A stretch of DNA of 64,000 nucleotides from contig JANFOG010000013.1 in NCBI GenBank assembly GCA_024336345.1, positions 930,001 through 994,000 on the forward strand, read 5' to 3'. The position numbers and the translations under genes were made by a program. This document shows positions 22,441-34,563 of this stretch, in pieces. This DNA is from Mariannaea sp. PMI_226. Its lineage: Eukaryota > Ascomycota > Sordariomycetes > Hypocreales > Nectriaceae. Under the pieces are notes generated by a model that was not told the origin of the DNA, ran no database searches, and saw nothing but the letters and a program-made list of their open reading frames with translations. Position 1 is the stretch's first letter, and each line of letters begins with the position of its first letter.

Positions 22441-23668
22441 CCCCCCGGGATCCCGCGTATTTTTTTTATAGACACACATATCGGTTGAGGGTCCGCGGAG
22501 TTGATCTTTTGGGCCCGTAGGGTTGCTGTCCTGGGACTGCTCACAGAAGTGTTACGGTTTTCGCACACAATCGAGGGAAACTCAACTGCAAACCCTTGCT
22601 TTTGAAAGCCGAGAACTACGTCCTCAAGCTACGTTAGTAATGCTAGCTCCTAGACGTTTAAACCTATTCCTTTGGACAAGCGATGCCGCCCTATTCATGC
22701 TTCTCTCAATTGTGCCCGAGCACTGTGATGCCTGTGCAAAGAGAGTCCTAGGGCAGTTACACGGCTGGGATCATCGTGTGATTCACAAAGAGTCGCCGGC
22801 ATATGGGCTTCCATCGATCACATTCTGAAACCTAACTTGACTTCGGTACCTCCCAAGGCCGATATGTGCTCTCACCAAAATGTCAGGGTCCATTACTGTG
22901 TTATCAGTTGCTAACTCAAATGTTAACAGGAAAAGCCCCTTGAATGATTCTGGACGCTTAGATACGCAGATACAACATAGGTACCGGCACTCAGCAGTGG
23001 CAGTCTTTGGATATGCCTTTTACATGTACAAAGGGCTGGTCATTTCTTTCTCAGTCAATGCGTTACATCGAACACCCTACATCGGATACCTCAGAAAATA
23101 ACTGTCATGTGTTGGACTCCTGTTGTTGTGTGCTTAACGTGCAGAATATCACCGTGCAAGAAGGATGAGAGCATTCCGAGGTGCGAGGTCTGCATGTGCT
23201 TGTCTCTCATCAGTACCTGATTTTATCTATTTATTGTATATAGATTTGTAATAGTAGCATCCGTGTCAAGTCTTATTGGATAACGTCATAAGCTAAGCTC
23301 AGTCTCATTAGATGCCACGCCATTCCTACATTCTACTTTACTAAATCACAATTTGAGCGAGAGCCATTCAAGTAGCTGCAGGCACTTTCTAACGGATATT
23401 ATAGAAGCTGGTTGCATGCCTTTTAAATAACATGACTCGAGGGAAATGGGCGCGCTCATAAGCCACTAAGACTACCAAAATGCATTGAGTGAAAACTCAA
23501 GGAAACCATTCCCTGTGTGAAGCAATCTATTGGCTGATATAAGTTACTGGAATTTTGGATACAACCCGATGCCGACGTCCAGTGTACAGTAAGCTACAAG
23601 CGGACTGGGATGATAGAAACAGGTACAATCAAATTTTTCGGATAGAGATGGAGGCTGGTCAACTGCAT
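22441..23668. other. Intergenic, 1.2 kb
   Basis: Convergent region between the RNase III and carboxypeptidase genes. The longest open frame (22523-22828, +) begins with TTG and shows no family pattern. Nothing else is seen. Confidence 0.5.
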
Positions 23669-25688
23669 TCACAACTCCTCGTTGACGAAATGGTCTCCGT
23701 CTGCCAGTACTTCGCCTGACGTCTCCTCCTCTTCAACCACATACCAATCCTTCACCACCGCCCGACCAGATTCAACTTCGGCCCACACATCTGGCAAGCA
23801 TGTCAGAGGCTTTAAGATGTAGCATCGTGGCTCTGGTCGTTCTGGCAGAGTATTCTTGATGTGCCATGTATCCTTTGGACCTAGCGTCGTCAATTCATCT
23901 GAGACTGGCAGCAGCCCAGTCGCAATGTCTCGGTTGAAGGTCGCGCGCATGAATATATCGTATGCGGCAGCCGGCTGGTATGCAGGGACCTCATGACCAG
24001 CTTGGTAGACCCGGGTGAAGCTGAAATTTCCAAACTGTCGAGTCCTACCGCTCTCGCCATCGGCAGTAAGGAAAGGTGCGTAGCCGGCCTTGGCAAAGTC
24101 GGCGGCTCTTGAATAAGGGATTGCGAGACTGGCTGCCTCGCCTCCGGTCCAGCTGCAAGCATAATCGCGGTCGCCATACATCATATGGACCTTGATTCCC
24201 TTATCCAGCAGGTACCCGACGGCTTCCAGGAAGCCCCCGCGCACAAGATCGCTTGTCTTATCAAAACTTTCGGCTACTGTTCTAGAAATAGCCGTGTAGT
24301 TTACTGGCACACCAAGAGCGCTCAGAACACTTTCCTGGGTAAGCCACCCGAGGGAATGGGCCGGAGGAAATGGGTCGTTGGCCGGGTGGGCGATATCCAT
24401 CCAGGCTGCTTCTCCAAGAGCCATGTATATGCCGACCCCCAATTCTTCACACCATGGGTCAATCTCGCAGACGTCCGACATGGCCTTGAAGCTTTGTTTG
24501 GGTTGGGTGCGATCGAGGCTTTTCAGCCGGTCTTGACAAGCTTGTGTCTGTTCTTTGCAGCCATTTGGGCGAGTCCAGTTATGCATTAATTGTTCATAAA
24601 TTGACTGACTAAAGATTTGGATCCCATAAGTCTAGTTGTGTTAGCAAAATTTCACATAGGCTACGAATGGCATGAGTCTTCATACATTGTTGTACGGGAA
24701 CTCCAGATAACTGGGTCCTTGAACCAACAGATCCAATGCTCCGTTGACAATGCCAACGGTGTCAAGGTGCAAGTATTGCGCATCCTTGTCCTCAATGGTG
24801 CCATTTGCAATCTTTTCGTTCTGCTGCTCGAAAAACTCAACAAAACCTGGTCCGTAATGGCCTCCATAGCTTTCGGCCCAGACACTGATCTTGTCATCGA
24901 CAGGCTTGTAATGAGGAAACTCGAAGAACCAGGTCTGGGCAAAATGCCACAACACGTGAGCGGCCTGCGCCGTAGTGTTGGCGGTTTGGTTGAGCCGCTG
25001 GCTGGAAAAGGTACCAGCCAAAGTCGTCAAGTTGAGACTTGGTGATTCTCCGCCAAAATCGGTTGGGACGATGTCAAATCCCATATCGTCTTGCCTCAAG
25101 TTGACGGTACAATTGGTGGGAACGTCGTAGGAAAAGCCCACCTGTGTTGGTTGATCCAAATACAGCATATTTACCTCATTATTCCAGCTCCATGGGTTTA
25201 ATCTCGTCGATTTCGAGTCAGCTTCCACGAAACAAGGTCCGTTTTCCTCCAAAAGTCCCATCATGGACGATCCTCCAGGGCCGCCATTGAGCCAAATTGC
25301 CAACGGAGCGTTTTGGGGATCCTTTCTCGCCTCGAAGAACCAAAAGAATCTTGACAGGTTAGCATTTCGGTGTCTAGTAGCCAAGGGTAACATACGTATT
25401 GATAGGGTAGTCTTCCCCGCTCCCATCTTCATCATCTAGGAAACCTGGGGGGAGGTGGACGTAACCGGCATAAGATTTGACTCCTGGAGTAGTCTCGCAA
25501 AGTCCAGGCTGGTTATTGTCAGTATGCCATCTTTATTAGTTTTATTGATTTATCCTGACCTCTTTATAGGAAATAGTCACGTTTTCGTGAAATCTGGACT
25601 TCACAGTGAGAACCCCTTGTGGTTTCGGTGGGAATTGTCCAGCCACCAGGCCAAGACAAGCCACTAGCAGGACACTGGTAAGTCCCAT
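23669..25688 (-). CDS. Secreted serine carboxypeptidase (peptidase family S10)
   Basis: Four exons (25688-25560, 25508-25396, 25349-24686, 24631-23669) encode 622 residues. It starts with a signal peptide ([17 protein letters not shown]). Family landmarks are the [11 protein letters not shown] and [10 protein letters not shown] segments (about 82-110), the nucleophile in [11 protein letters not shown] (Ser about 241), the Asp in [16 protein letters not shown] and the His in [13 protein letters not shown]. All three catalytic residues are present. Several N-glycosylation sites (NCT, NLT, NQT, NTT, NYT, NFS) fit the secretory pathway. It should remove C-terminal residues from peptides at acid pH, outside the cell or in the vacuole. 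The exons before the conserved FFWFF block were recovered by splicing; introns are only 46-54 nt. Confidence 0.92.
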
Positions 25689-26365
25689 GGCTGGCTAGTG
25701 TCTGTTCGGTTGTGTCCAACTGCTTTCTAGCAAAATTTTAAGATGGAATGAGAGACATTCGATTTCACCACAATAGGCCGCGTCACGCTTTTTGGTGTTA
25801 TGGATGAGGTGATGCGCAAGTCGTCAGCTTATTTCTTACCCGCGGGGAAATCGGATCTTGTCACGGCTCAGTTCCGCTGACTAATCGCCCATACAAATGA
25901 TAATTCTACATTGAGACGAAGGATGATAACCTGAAGTATTGATGTCTTCGGCTTATAGAAAATCGTCGGTAGGTATACGGCCCTTTACGTTAAGCACCGA
26001 AGAAATATTGCTTTTTTCTCTTGCTGGGGTATCGATTTCTTGAGCCAATGAGCGGATGGCGCCTTGAGCATGAAGGTGAGGAATCGGAAGAATGCGGCGT
26101 TACGCTGCAAAAGAGAGTGAATTAGCGGCTCAGCAATAGAATAACACTAAACAGAGGGGATGTTGACAAGCTGGCAAGTCATTGTTTACTAGCTACGCTA
26201 TGAGCCCGCCAGGGAAATATGGCTCTCACTTCCTCGTGGTCGCCTCATCGTATGTCCTCTGTGGTCGTTACGAATCCCGGCCCTCGAGTACAAACCCGGG
26301 GTAGGAATGAGAAGACAAAAGTGTTTAGTTCAATAATCTTGACGAATATAGGTATTATTCTCTTT
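25689..26365. other. Intergenic
   Basis: About 680 bp of carboxypeptidase promoter DNA followed by the 3' end of the ankyrin gene, which is transcribed in the same direction. No further gene is seen. Confidence 0.5.
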
Positions 26366-27712
26366 TTATGGCTTGCTAAAAGCATTTCGCACTTTTTCAT
26401 TGTCGCCCAAGAATATGATGGCTATATCTTTTGCAGTCCTTCCGCGAGAATCTCGTGCGTCCAGGTTGGCTCCAGCATTGGCCAAGATTTTGGCACACTC
26501 CAAGTACCCTTCAATATTTGTGTCGTTGAACTCAAGTAGCTCTGGGAACCCGCCTGAAAAATGAAGTGCTGTCATCCCTCGCCACTGAGAAGCTGCAATG
26601 GTACACTCAAAATCAGCCCCGGCGTCTACCAGTAGTTGAGTAATCTCCGGCTGGGCCCTTCCAGCAGCAGCCATGAGTGGTGTCAGCCCTCTATGGTCCT
26701 TTGCGTTGATGTCAAATCCGTGGTCAATGAGTATCTGAGATACCTTTGCATATCCACCCACACCAGCTCTGTGGAGAGCGAGACTGTTGGCTTTGTGGTC
26801 TGGTGCTGGGCAAGCTCCAAGTTCATCCAGCAGCATCGATACAACTTCATTATGTCCTGCCCCAGCAGCTTCTTCTACGGCCATACAACGCCCTGTAGCT
26901 TCATCATTCAATGTAGCGCCTGATTGAAGCAACAGAAGCAGGATAGAACTATTGCCTCGAGCTGCGGCACATGCTAAAGGAGTAGAACTTTTGGCGAGAG
27001 CAGCGACCGTCGTGGGCCCATGATAGATGCCAGGTGGAGCGGAGCAAGGAACATTGACATTAGCGCCTCTTTTAATCAAGTGATTGACAGCATCGAAGGT
27101 GCTACAACGCACAGCCTCGGCAAGAACCGATCTTTTGTAGTAATCCAATGCGTTGATATCAAGGCCCTGATCCAAGAGCCAGTCAACAATTTCGGCGTGG
27201 CCAGGAGTCCAACTACTGACACTGACGGCCGAGTGTAGCAATGTTTGGTCACCTTGAGCAAGCTCATGAACGTCGCTGCCAAACTTATAGAGGAGTCTTG
27301 CTGTTTCGACTTGCCCGCCGATGACGGCGTGACGCAAGGGCTTGGTATCTGGAGCAGTGACCTCGTCGATATCGGCACCGCGGTCCAAGAGCAACTGTGC
27401 AGCCTCAGCTTGACCCTTGAATGCAGCCTCCATCAGGGGTGTTCTGGAGTTGTCGAAGAATTCAGGTGCCGGCTCATCCGACGGATGCGAAAAGTCGGGG
27501 TTCAAAGGGTGGTCTGCAGAGAGATCAACCGGTGTGCCAATATCAAGAATTTCGCGAATAGATTTGAGGTCCCCTTGAGAGGCTGCTCGCAAGAATTCAA
27601 GACGTGTACCGGGCTCAGGGCATTGCGACATCCTCTCCTCAATTTCCATTTGGAGATTTTCATGTTTGGACCGGGCCATTTCGTTCAAGAGTTGCGTATG
27701 TTCCTCATCCAT
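26366..27712 (-). CDS. Ankyrin-repeat protein
   Basis: A single-exon gene of 448 residues. The start is the ATG at 27712 (MDEEHTQLLNEM); the frame extends upstream only to a TTG. After a helical N-terminus of about 60 residues come roughly nine ankyrin repeats. Examples are TPLMEAAFKGQAEAAQLLLD, PLRHAVIGGQVETARLLYKF, TPLACAAARGNSSILLLLLQ and TPLMAAAGRAQPEITQLLVD. The last repeat ends close to the stop. Ankyrin stacks bind other proteins; there is no catalytic, HET or NACHT domain to say more. It is likely cytosolic or nuclear. Such genes are numerous in filamentous fungi and often lie in variable regions. Confidence 0.88.
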   Translation of the reverse strand: MDEEHTQLLNEMARSKHENLQMEIEERMSQCPEPGTRLEFLRAASQGDLKSIREILDIGTPVDLSADHPLNPDFSHPSDEPAPEFFDNSRTPLMEAAFKGQAEAAQLLLDRGADIDEVTAPDTKPLRHAVIGGQVETARLLYKFGSDVHELAQGDQTLLHSAVSVSSWTPGHAEIVDWLLDQGLDINALDYYKRSVLAEAVRCSTFDAVNHLIKRGANVNVPCSAPPGIYHGPTTVAALAKSSTPLACAAARGNSSILLLLLQSGATLNDEATGRCMAVEEAAGAGHNEVVSMLLDELGACPAPDHKANSLALHRAGVGGYAKVSQILIDHGFDINAKDHRGLTPLMAAAGRAQPEITQLLVDAGADFECTIAASQWRGMTALHFSGGFPELLEFNDTNIEGYLECAKILANAGANLDARDSRGRTAKDIAIIFLGDNEKVRNAFSKP

Positions 27713-28084
27713 GATGAAGAATCGAATGCATTCCAAGAGTCATGAAGTTTTATTGCCGAATCAGTCAGTCAATTTGATCATTGCAGCGTGAACTCGAGTT
27801 GTGTTGAGAACTGCTGACGATGGGCTGAGATATCCCTCATCATACCATACTAAAACATGATTGGCTACAACGTTGCACGCATGTTGGTGAACTCAGACGA
27901 TAGGGAAAAGGCTCTACCGATAGTTGAAAAGTTTTGGTACATTCTCAAGGCAATCCCCTTTCTTCATCTTCCAACGTAGAAGAAATTCTGGATTTGCCTT
28001 TCCTGCCGCTTAGTTACCATCTCCCCATATACCATCAGCGCATTCTAAGCACGCAAGAGCCAACACATGGTATTACCAGGTCTA
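27713..28084. other. Intergenic
   Basis: About 370 bp between the ankyrin gene start and the SDR stop, both on the minus strand. It should hold the ankyrin promoter. No coding frame is supported. Confidence 0.5.
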
Positions 28085-29270
28085 TCAGTGTCTCAATCCG
28101 TCTAGAATCTCCTGTGGTCTAACAAATTCAAATTCTTTCATAGTCTCCTGCCAGAGTTGGTCCCGAACCGTTGCTCCTTCAGCCGTGTAAGCAAACGCGG
28201 CGTATCTACATAGAAGTTCAAACCATTTGTTAGCCAAGTCCTTCACTATACCGTTTCAATTTGATGTCCGACCCGGGCTTGCCAGACGGGGCAATCCGAA
28301 AAGTAGGAATAGCTACAAGAACTACAGTCCAACAAACTGCTTTCAGGAATAGGCGAACTCACGATGAAATTCTCCAACTTGACAGGAAACAGCCATGTGA
28401 TTCTTTTCCTTTAACAGCTACTGCATCGACATAAGTTGACGCACCTACGGGCAGCGATCGCCCGAATATGGCCTTCATGCAGGAGAAAGCCACTGCAATC
28501 AGAGATGGTATGCCTCGTTGTAGATCCGTGTTCTTGACCAGCCCTGGGTCAACCAGATTAACGATGACATCTTCTGCATTGACATATTGCATCAGGTTTA
28601 TAACAAACAAGTGACCCAGAAGTTTACTGACGGCGTAACGCTCGACTGGGCGCCAGGAACGTGAACTATCGTCAAGTGTCGGTAGGACCGGCTCGTTAAA
28701 CTCAGTGATGTTTGCACCACGAGCGGTGCCTGAGCTGACAATTGTCAGTCGGCCCGGGGAGCCCGCGGGGGTCTTAGTCTTCAGGATCGGGAGGAGAAGG
28801 ATCGCAAGCAGCACTGTTGAAAGGTAGTTGACCTGGATGTATCTTTCATGACCAGTATCAGACACCGTGGTGAAGTAGGGAACCTGGATTCCTGCGTTGA
28901 GTATGACAATATCCAACCTAGCGAGCTCAGCATCGGCCCGGCGAGCGAGAGCTTGAATTGAATCGTAGGATTCCATTTCGAGAAACCAGACCATGATGTC
29001 TGCATTGGGGTACTCGGAACGTAGACTCGTTGCAATTTTCTCTCCCTTTTCTGTCGACCTCACAGCCATGATCAAGCCTGACAGACCGTAGGACAGAAGC
29101 TGGCGAGATGCTTCCAGGCCGAGTCCACCAGTAGAGCCAGTGATAATGGCGACTTTGCCTGCGAGATTGGTGCTGTTGTGCGGCCATTGAACACCATGCC
29201 AGAACTGCGCTTTAAGAAACAACAAACCTGGGCTGTCCTTGGGAGGACCGAGCTGGAAAGATTTAGACAT
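28085..29270 (-). CDS. Short-chain dehydrogenase/reductase
   Basis: Two exons, 29270-28363 and 28205-28085, give 342 residues. The 157-nt intron (GTGAGT..TAG) removes a stop and restores the usual SDR tail (YAAFAYTAEGATVRDQLWQE). The NAD(P) site is TGSTGGLG at 44-51, NAG at 125-127, the catalytic Ser in IVSSG (about 179-180) and YAVSK with Tyr 212 and Lys 216. This arrangement, with the LLFLKAQFWHGVQWP-like N-terminus, is seen in retinol-dehydrogenase/WW-oxidoreductase-like fungal SDRs, which often reduce carbonyls in secondary metabolism. The substrate is unknown. No signal peptide is present. Confidence 0.9.
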
Positions 29271-29961
29271 GGATGACGGGGGTAGAGAGGGTAGATGGTT
29301 GAGCGATAATGTCAGAAAGAATAAGGGTGAGTTGGGTATAATTAGGTGAAAGAAAGAGGAAGATAGGGGAGAAGAAGATTACACCACGACGGTCGGAGAA
29401 AATTTAAACTCGGCTTTTATACCGCGTACTGGTAGCCACGGTCACTTATCGATCTTGACATAATGATATGCCTCACTCATGTTCTGTATGTATGTACGAC
29501 TTGCCCTATACGGCACTCTTCATACTACTTCACTCAGATACCGCTCTCTCACTCTCTCTCTCTCTCTGTGGGTGTGTGTGTGTGTACTGGCAGGGTGGAT
29601 GGGGCATGGGCCCATTACTGGACAGAGCAGTTTCGGCTTATGAACTACACACACGACTAGCAGGTTTCTTGGAGGATGCTAAGCTCGATCAGGGAACCAA
29701 TCGAGTCTTGGCATTTTAGTCCGAGCTCTAAAAATAAGTTATCTCAAGTTGGCCATGACATTTTGTTGACTCTGGTCATCCATACTGTTAAGAAACCGAA
29801 CGAAAAATTGCCGGCACTGCCGATTCACGTCTCTCTTTCCCCTATATAAATTATCTTTTTTTCTCAGTACTTTCAGGGCATGAGTATTTTGAGCTTTGTG
29901 AACGTAACACCGCTATCGCATCCACATTTCCGCCGAGCGAGGCTCTCGTCTCTGCAATACT
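29271..29961. other. Divergent promoter region with dinucleotide repeat
   Basis: About 690 bp between the SDR gene and the divergent regulator-like gene. It holds a CT/GT microsatellite and probably both promoters. TATATAAAT near 29842 could be a TATA element for the plus-strand gene. Confidence 0.45.
29543..29585 (+). repeat. Compound (CT)n-(GT)n microsatellite
   Basis: A pyrimidine CT run (with one CAC break) passes directly into a GT run within about 43 bp. It lies in the promoter region upstream of the SDR gene. Confidence 0.85.
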
Positions 29962-31776
29962 ATGACGCTGTTCGTCGTGACGACTCCAGCCAGCCAGTCT
30001 GTGGAAGAGCAGCGCCAGCTCATCCGTAGCCACGTGATGCGAGGGAGGAATCGCAAGAAGCCTCCATCAAGGCCTCCATCATGGATTGATGGCCGTGGCG
30101 TGGAAACACAAGGAGCTGTCATCAAAAGAAATACCTGCTCTCTGTCTGCGAAGATTGGCGGCGAGTTCTCCTTTGCACCTCCTCTAGCTGAATTTAGTCC
30201 AGAACTCCTCGGCACAGCGTGGGATCGTAAGTGATTGTGGTGCCATTGCTTGCAGAGGCCCGCGACAACCCGTCAGTAGGCCGATATGCTAACCGGTTAC
30301 AAGTAAAACATGGAATGAGTCCTCTAGAATTTGATCCAGCCTCTAGTCGGCCTAAGGAACCCTGGTTCGACCCAGTATGGAATGATTCCGCCTGTTTACA
30401 TTTCACTATTTACGTGACCAAAGTCTACACAAATCTTCTGCATGGGCGCGAGCAGAATAGTGGCGGAGCACTCGTCCACTTCATAACGACGCTATCCATT
30501 TTGCAACAACGGATATCTTACAGCCGAGAGCACTCAGCCTTGTCTGATTCCACTATACTGGTTGTAGTTGGCCTTGTCATGCTAGCAACAGCCTGTGGCG
30601 ATCTCGAGATAGCACAGAATCATCTTGCCGGCCTTGCTAAGATGGTTATGCTGAGGGGAGGCATATCAGCGTTTCACAACAATAGGGAGCTGCAGGCAAA
30701 GATATGCCGGCAAGTATAATGTTATATACAGCACTGAGCAATCCCTGTTACTAACCCTTCGAATAGCGCTGATCTTGGGGTGGCACTCAGTACTGGCTGC
30801 AAACCACTATTTTTCTCCAATGGTATCTCGTGGGAGTTATACCTTGCTCCACAGCCGAGGAAGTCTATCATTTATGGCCAGTTTCCCACTTGCGATCAAG
30901 ATGCACAAGTTTCATGCATTAGTCAGTTCCTCAGGGGACTTGACCCGCGACTTGGCCGAATCTGGGGAGACGTTTCGGAGGTGGTGCGAGCCGCAAACCT
31001 TGCCATCCAATGCAAACGCAGCATTGATATTGAAATATACCGTGAAGTCCTAATCTCGGTGCATTACCGTCTCATAAGCCTTTTCTTCGACCTAGGAGGC
31101 GCTCAAGAACTGATCCGCCTTGGCTTGTTGGCATTTGCTAGCACTCTTTTTCTCCAGTGGCGCGGCGTCAAGACAAATTATGCCGACCTATCCCTGCGTC
31201 TAAGAGACTCTATACATCTGGAAACGCTTAACGGTGGTGGATTCCCGGTTCAAGTTATGCTCTGGCTGAACATTGTGGCCGGCGTATCAGTGCCTAGCAC
31301 CTCGGATCAATCTAAAATGCAAGCCCCGCTGGCCCAGTTACTTCATGCGAATAAGATAAGATCATGGAAGCAGACTAGGGAGTCTCTTAAATCTGTTCTG
31401 TGGGTCGATGACATTCACGATGCCGTAGCAAGGGGTATAGTAGAAACTGCACTTCTCAAAGAATTAGTGTGAGTGTTTCCAGCAGTACTAGCAATGCTTA
31501 ATTTTCTAGCTTGCTATGAATCTCTACACTCTCAGCTCTCATTGAATGCGAGGCATTTAGCAGCAGCGTGCTGGCAATATTTGTGAGTTATGCCTTTGGA
31601 GCTGAGTGACACGCATTGCCCTTGCGTGTAGGAATTGGAATAAAGTAACCTACAAGATGGATAAATGGCAACAGGAGATACAAGTCCCTAAGATGACGAA
31701 TGTAGAATCAACATTAGGGGCTCAAGCAGCTTGGTCCATCCTGCAGTGCCACGATTTGGTTTTGAGCATGAACTAA
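29962..31776 (+). CDS. Fungal regulator-like protein without zinc cluster
   Basis: The best model has five exons: 29962-30226, 30304-30709, 30767-31466, 31536-31582 and 31632-31776 (520 residues). The start MTLFVVTTPASQSVEEQRQL followed by IRSHVMRGRNRKKPP matches a fungal family with a Fungal_trans_2-like body but no Zn2Cys6 motif. The body includes WNDSACLHFTIYVTKVYTNL and ILVVVGLVMLATACGDLEIA. Intron 1 has a GTAAGT donor and GCTAAC branch site. Intron 2 begins with GC (GCAAGT) and has a perfect TACTAAC-type branch site. If intron 4 (31467-31535) is not used, the protein stops at 31472; the longer form restores a coding-like tail (LNARHLAAACWQYLNWN). Function is unknown; nuclear regulation is inferred from family likeness only. 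Confidence 0.7.
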
Positions 31777-32886
31777 GTTGATTCATTCGGATATTCTCCA
31801 ATTGAGAATGGAAACAAAGCACATTATGTACCCTTTGCGATTCTTGGACGAACAGAGAAGGCATAAGTAACCACAAAAGAACATATATGCCTAGATAGTT
31901 GATGGATACCGTTGTGGTACGCAATACTCCTGAAGTGCCTTTATTACGAATGTGCTTTTCCACATGGCACACAATGTGGGAGGTAGAGTACGTGGTGCAC
32001 ATACAGAAATTACTGGATTAAAACTCAAGTGCTTCTTTGTCCGGTCGTATACGACGGATGGTAAAGAAATAGCGATATTAATGACAATATGCAACTACAT
32101 AGTAGATTGTATGTAGCTATGTAGTACTGTTATCAATCCTATCTTGTCTAATCTCGACCTATGATTTCCTTTTATAGTTAGTTTACAGACTCAGTAGCCT
32201 ATTTAAAGCAATACTACATGGAACGAAGTGTGAGCTCCCGCCCGATAAACGATTCGCTCAAAGCAGTCTACCCAGTGTGCAATAATTTCCGACTAAATCG
32301 ACTGGGAGTATTACCCAAAGGCACACTGCATACTACATCCATTAACAAACAAGATGATACGATACAATTGCCACTGGTATTGGGGGTGGCCGTAACTCCT
32401 GTGACAACGAAAGGAGGTAAAGGACCGAAGCAATAGCTGATGCAAGGGAGCAAGTAAGCAGGGCTACTCAGATACCTACTTAGAAGACGCCTGTGTGCAT
32501 TTGACGGGATACGCAGAGGTTTGCTTCAATCACCTTGCATGGTAGGTATCAATACCCACCACTATGCTTTCCCCTGGCACGCTACCTGGTTCAGAGGGTC
32601 AACAATCGTAGCCCTGATCGAAGAATAGAACTAAAGAAGTGGGATTAGACTGTGTACTATAGCACATGGTGCCCAAGGAGCATGCCCCTTGCATAGGTGG
32701 CCAGCTACCATGCACGCCGTACGTACTTCTCCTCAACAGGTTCAGCTCTCCGTATTGAGTGGCGTACCTGATGGCATATACTAGCTGCATATAGAGAAGG
32801 CCGTTCTCCCCGATTATTTCCCCCACAGTATTACCTCTGACCATTTAGAAAAACTCTTGCCACTTCTTCTAGAACCTGCGTCGAAT
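31777..32886. other. Intergenic
   Basis: About 1.1 kb of AT-rich DNA after the regulator-like gene. Short open frames (for example 32218-32436) show no family pattern or splice support. Confidence 0.45.
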
Positions 32887-33200
32887 ATGCCGACTCCAAT
32901 GTCTCGCATCATTGTGTTTCCGTTGTTGCTAAGTGCTGCTTCAGTAGCGCCTGAGGTACCTTAGTATCCCAAAAAGATACTATTTAGCTATTCATTGCAC
33001 AACTACTAACTGAATCTTCTCGTTAGCGAACCTTTCGTCCACCAAGACCCAATTGCCCACTACACTGTTGCGGGGTATCAAGACCAGGCATGCGGTACTG
33101 CTCATACTTACTGGAGTTGGCCAGTTAACGGGCCCTCTGCTTGAGATGTGCAGTGCTTTGCTCTCAACGTTGCTAGCGACCAAACTACGTTTAAGGCGTA
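32887..33200 (+). pseudogene. Decayed small secreted protein-like locus
   Basis: An ATG at 32887 opens a signal-peptide-like sequence (MSRIIVFPLLLSAASVA). A good intron follows at 32956-33026, with a TACTAAC branch site and TTAG acceptor. In the direct frame the next exon ends at 33128, giving a 56-residue product with several cysteines. A different frame of the same exon reads much more like a secreted protein (HYTVAGYQDQACGTAHTYWS), but it needs a frame change and is cut by a TGA near 33143. The simplest reading is an SSCP gene that has lost its frame. The alternative is a real, very short cysteine-rich protein. Confidence 0.3.
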
Positions 33201-34563
33201 GTAAAGGGGCAGCAAGGGGATCATTTGGTTTTGAATACGTTGTTCTGGTCGAAAGGAGATAATGGACAAATTTAATACCATAATAGAGTTCTTATCATAT
33301 TGATGTATCAATAAATATGAGTTGCAGCCTTAGTAAAAGGTCTATGATTCTTATGCATTCCCACGGCTTCAACGATCTCAACAAGACGTTTGGAGCAGAC
33401 ATGCCAATTTTTGCAAATGGACAATGGTATTAGTTTCGTGTGCAGGGTAAGCTGACACTGGCCGAGCTTGGAGTCCTCAAATCATGCTCTGTCGCTGTCC
33501 AGTTCAGCCAGCAATAAACTCATACGAGGGGCAATCCCATTAATTAAATACGCATTCTAATATAGCTTTATCCCCATCACCTACACAGTGAAATCCTATC
33601 TAGAACCCAAATCCATTTCGCTTCTTGTCCCTATCTACACCACAAGGATGGATTTGTATTTGACTTGGCAAACAACTTACTCCCCGCATGACCCGCCCCC
33701 CTGATTAACCCCGCACGCAAGACGGCGCCGGTCCCGGAAACAAAAAAGCGGAGGGGGCTTGGTGGGAGTGGGATGGGAGAGGGGAGGCTCTGAGAAAAGT
33801 GTGGCAGAGAGAGAAGGATATCTGAGAAGAGGACACTGGTCGGGCGGGCGGGTATGAGATCGTTCCGTCCCCCGGTCCACGGACTTTGAGGGAGGCAGAG
33901 GACCCCTGGCCCTTAACCACCCAATTACTGTAGAGAGCCGCATGGTATGCAGCTGCTTGGAAAGATAACTATTTTTGAACAGAGAGAGAAAAAAATCCAT
34001 TAGTTGAATCTTATCTTGTGACCGATGTTCCATTTTGGCGTTCGAAGATCAAGATAGAGTGCGAATTTCCTATCCAGGGTCGGTTTCCCGGGGCCTTACT
34101 CCGGGGTCAGCCACTCGACCCACCGCAAAAGTCGGTACAGCAGCCGAGTACAAGCGATGGGCGCGGTTCAGAATGCCGTGGTCGGGGTAGACACCAGCTC
34201 AATGAGGCTTGATACGGTCCACAGAGCACGCGAAGCCATGGGCGTACTACATGGCACTACCAGCGATGGGCGCACCTCGAACGATGCCGCACTCCAACGA
34301 CATGGCACTACAAGGCACTACAAGCGATGGGCGTGGTGGCGAAGTGGACGGCCGCATCTCTAGTCCCCGGCTCAATTGTCACTTGATCTCCGTTATCGTT
34401 GTCTATTCTCCGTGTTTCTAGGAATGGCGATGCGGCTCCAGATGATATATAAGATTATAAAAGACACAAATCCAAGAGGAGAGGACAGGCTTTCCCTATG
34501 GATATCTCTTCAATTATCCCTTCTCCCGTAATCACGCGTTCCAAATCATCATCCCCAGAAAAC
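33201..34563. other. Intergenic with repeats and oxidase promoter
   Basis: This contains a purine/pyrimidine-skewed, GC-rich stretch (about 33690-33910) and the repeated GATGGGCG block at 34151-34333. The promoter of the following oxidase has a TATA-like element (ATATATAAG at about 34445). No gene is recognised. Confidence 0.45.
34151..34333 (+). repeat. Degenerate GATGGGCG / GGCACTAC repeats
   Basis: The word (C/A)AGCGATGGGCG occurs three times, at about 34151, 34260 and 34321. Two copies are preceded by ACATGGCACTAC, and GGCACTACAAG is duplicated again just before the third. The copies are unevenly spaced, so this looks like a scrambled local duplication rather than a clean tandem array. 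Confidence 0.7.
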
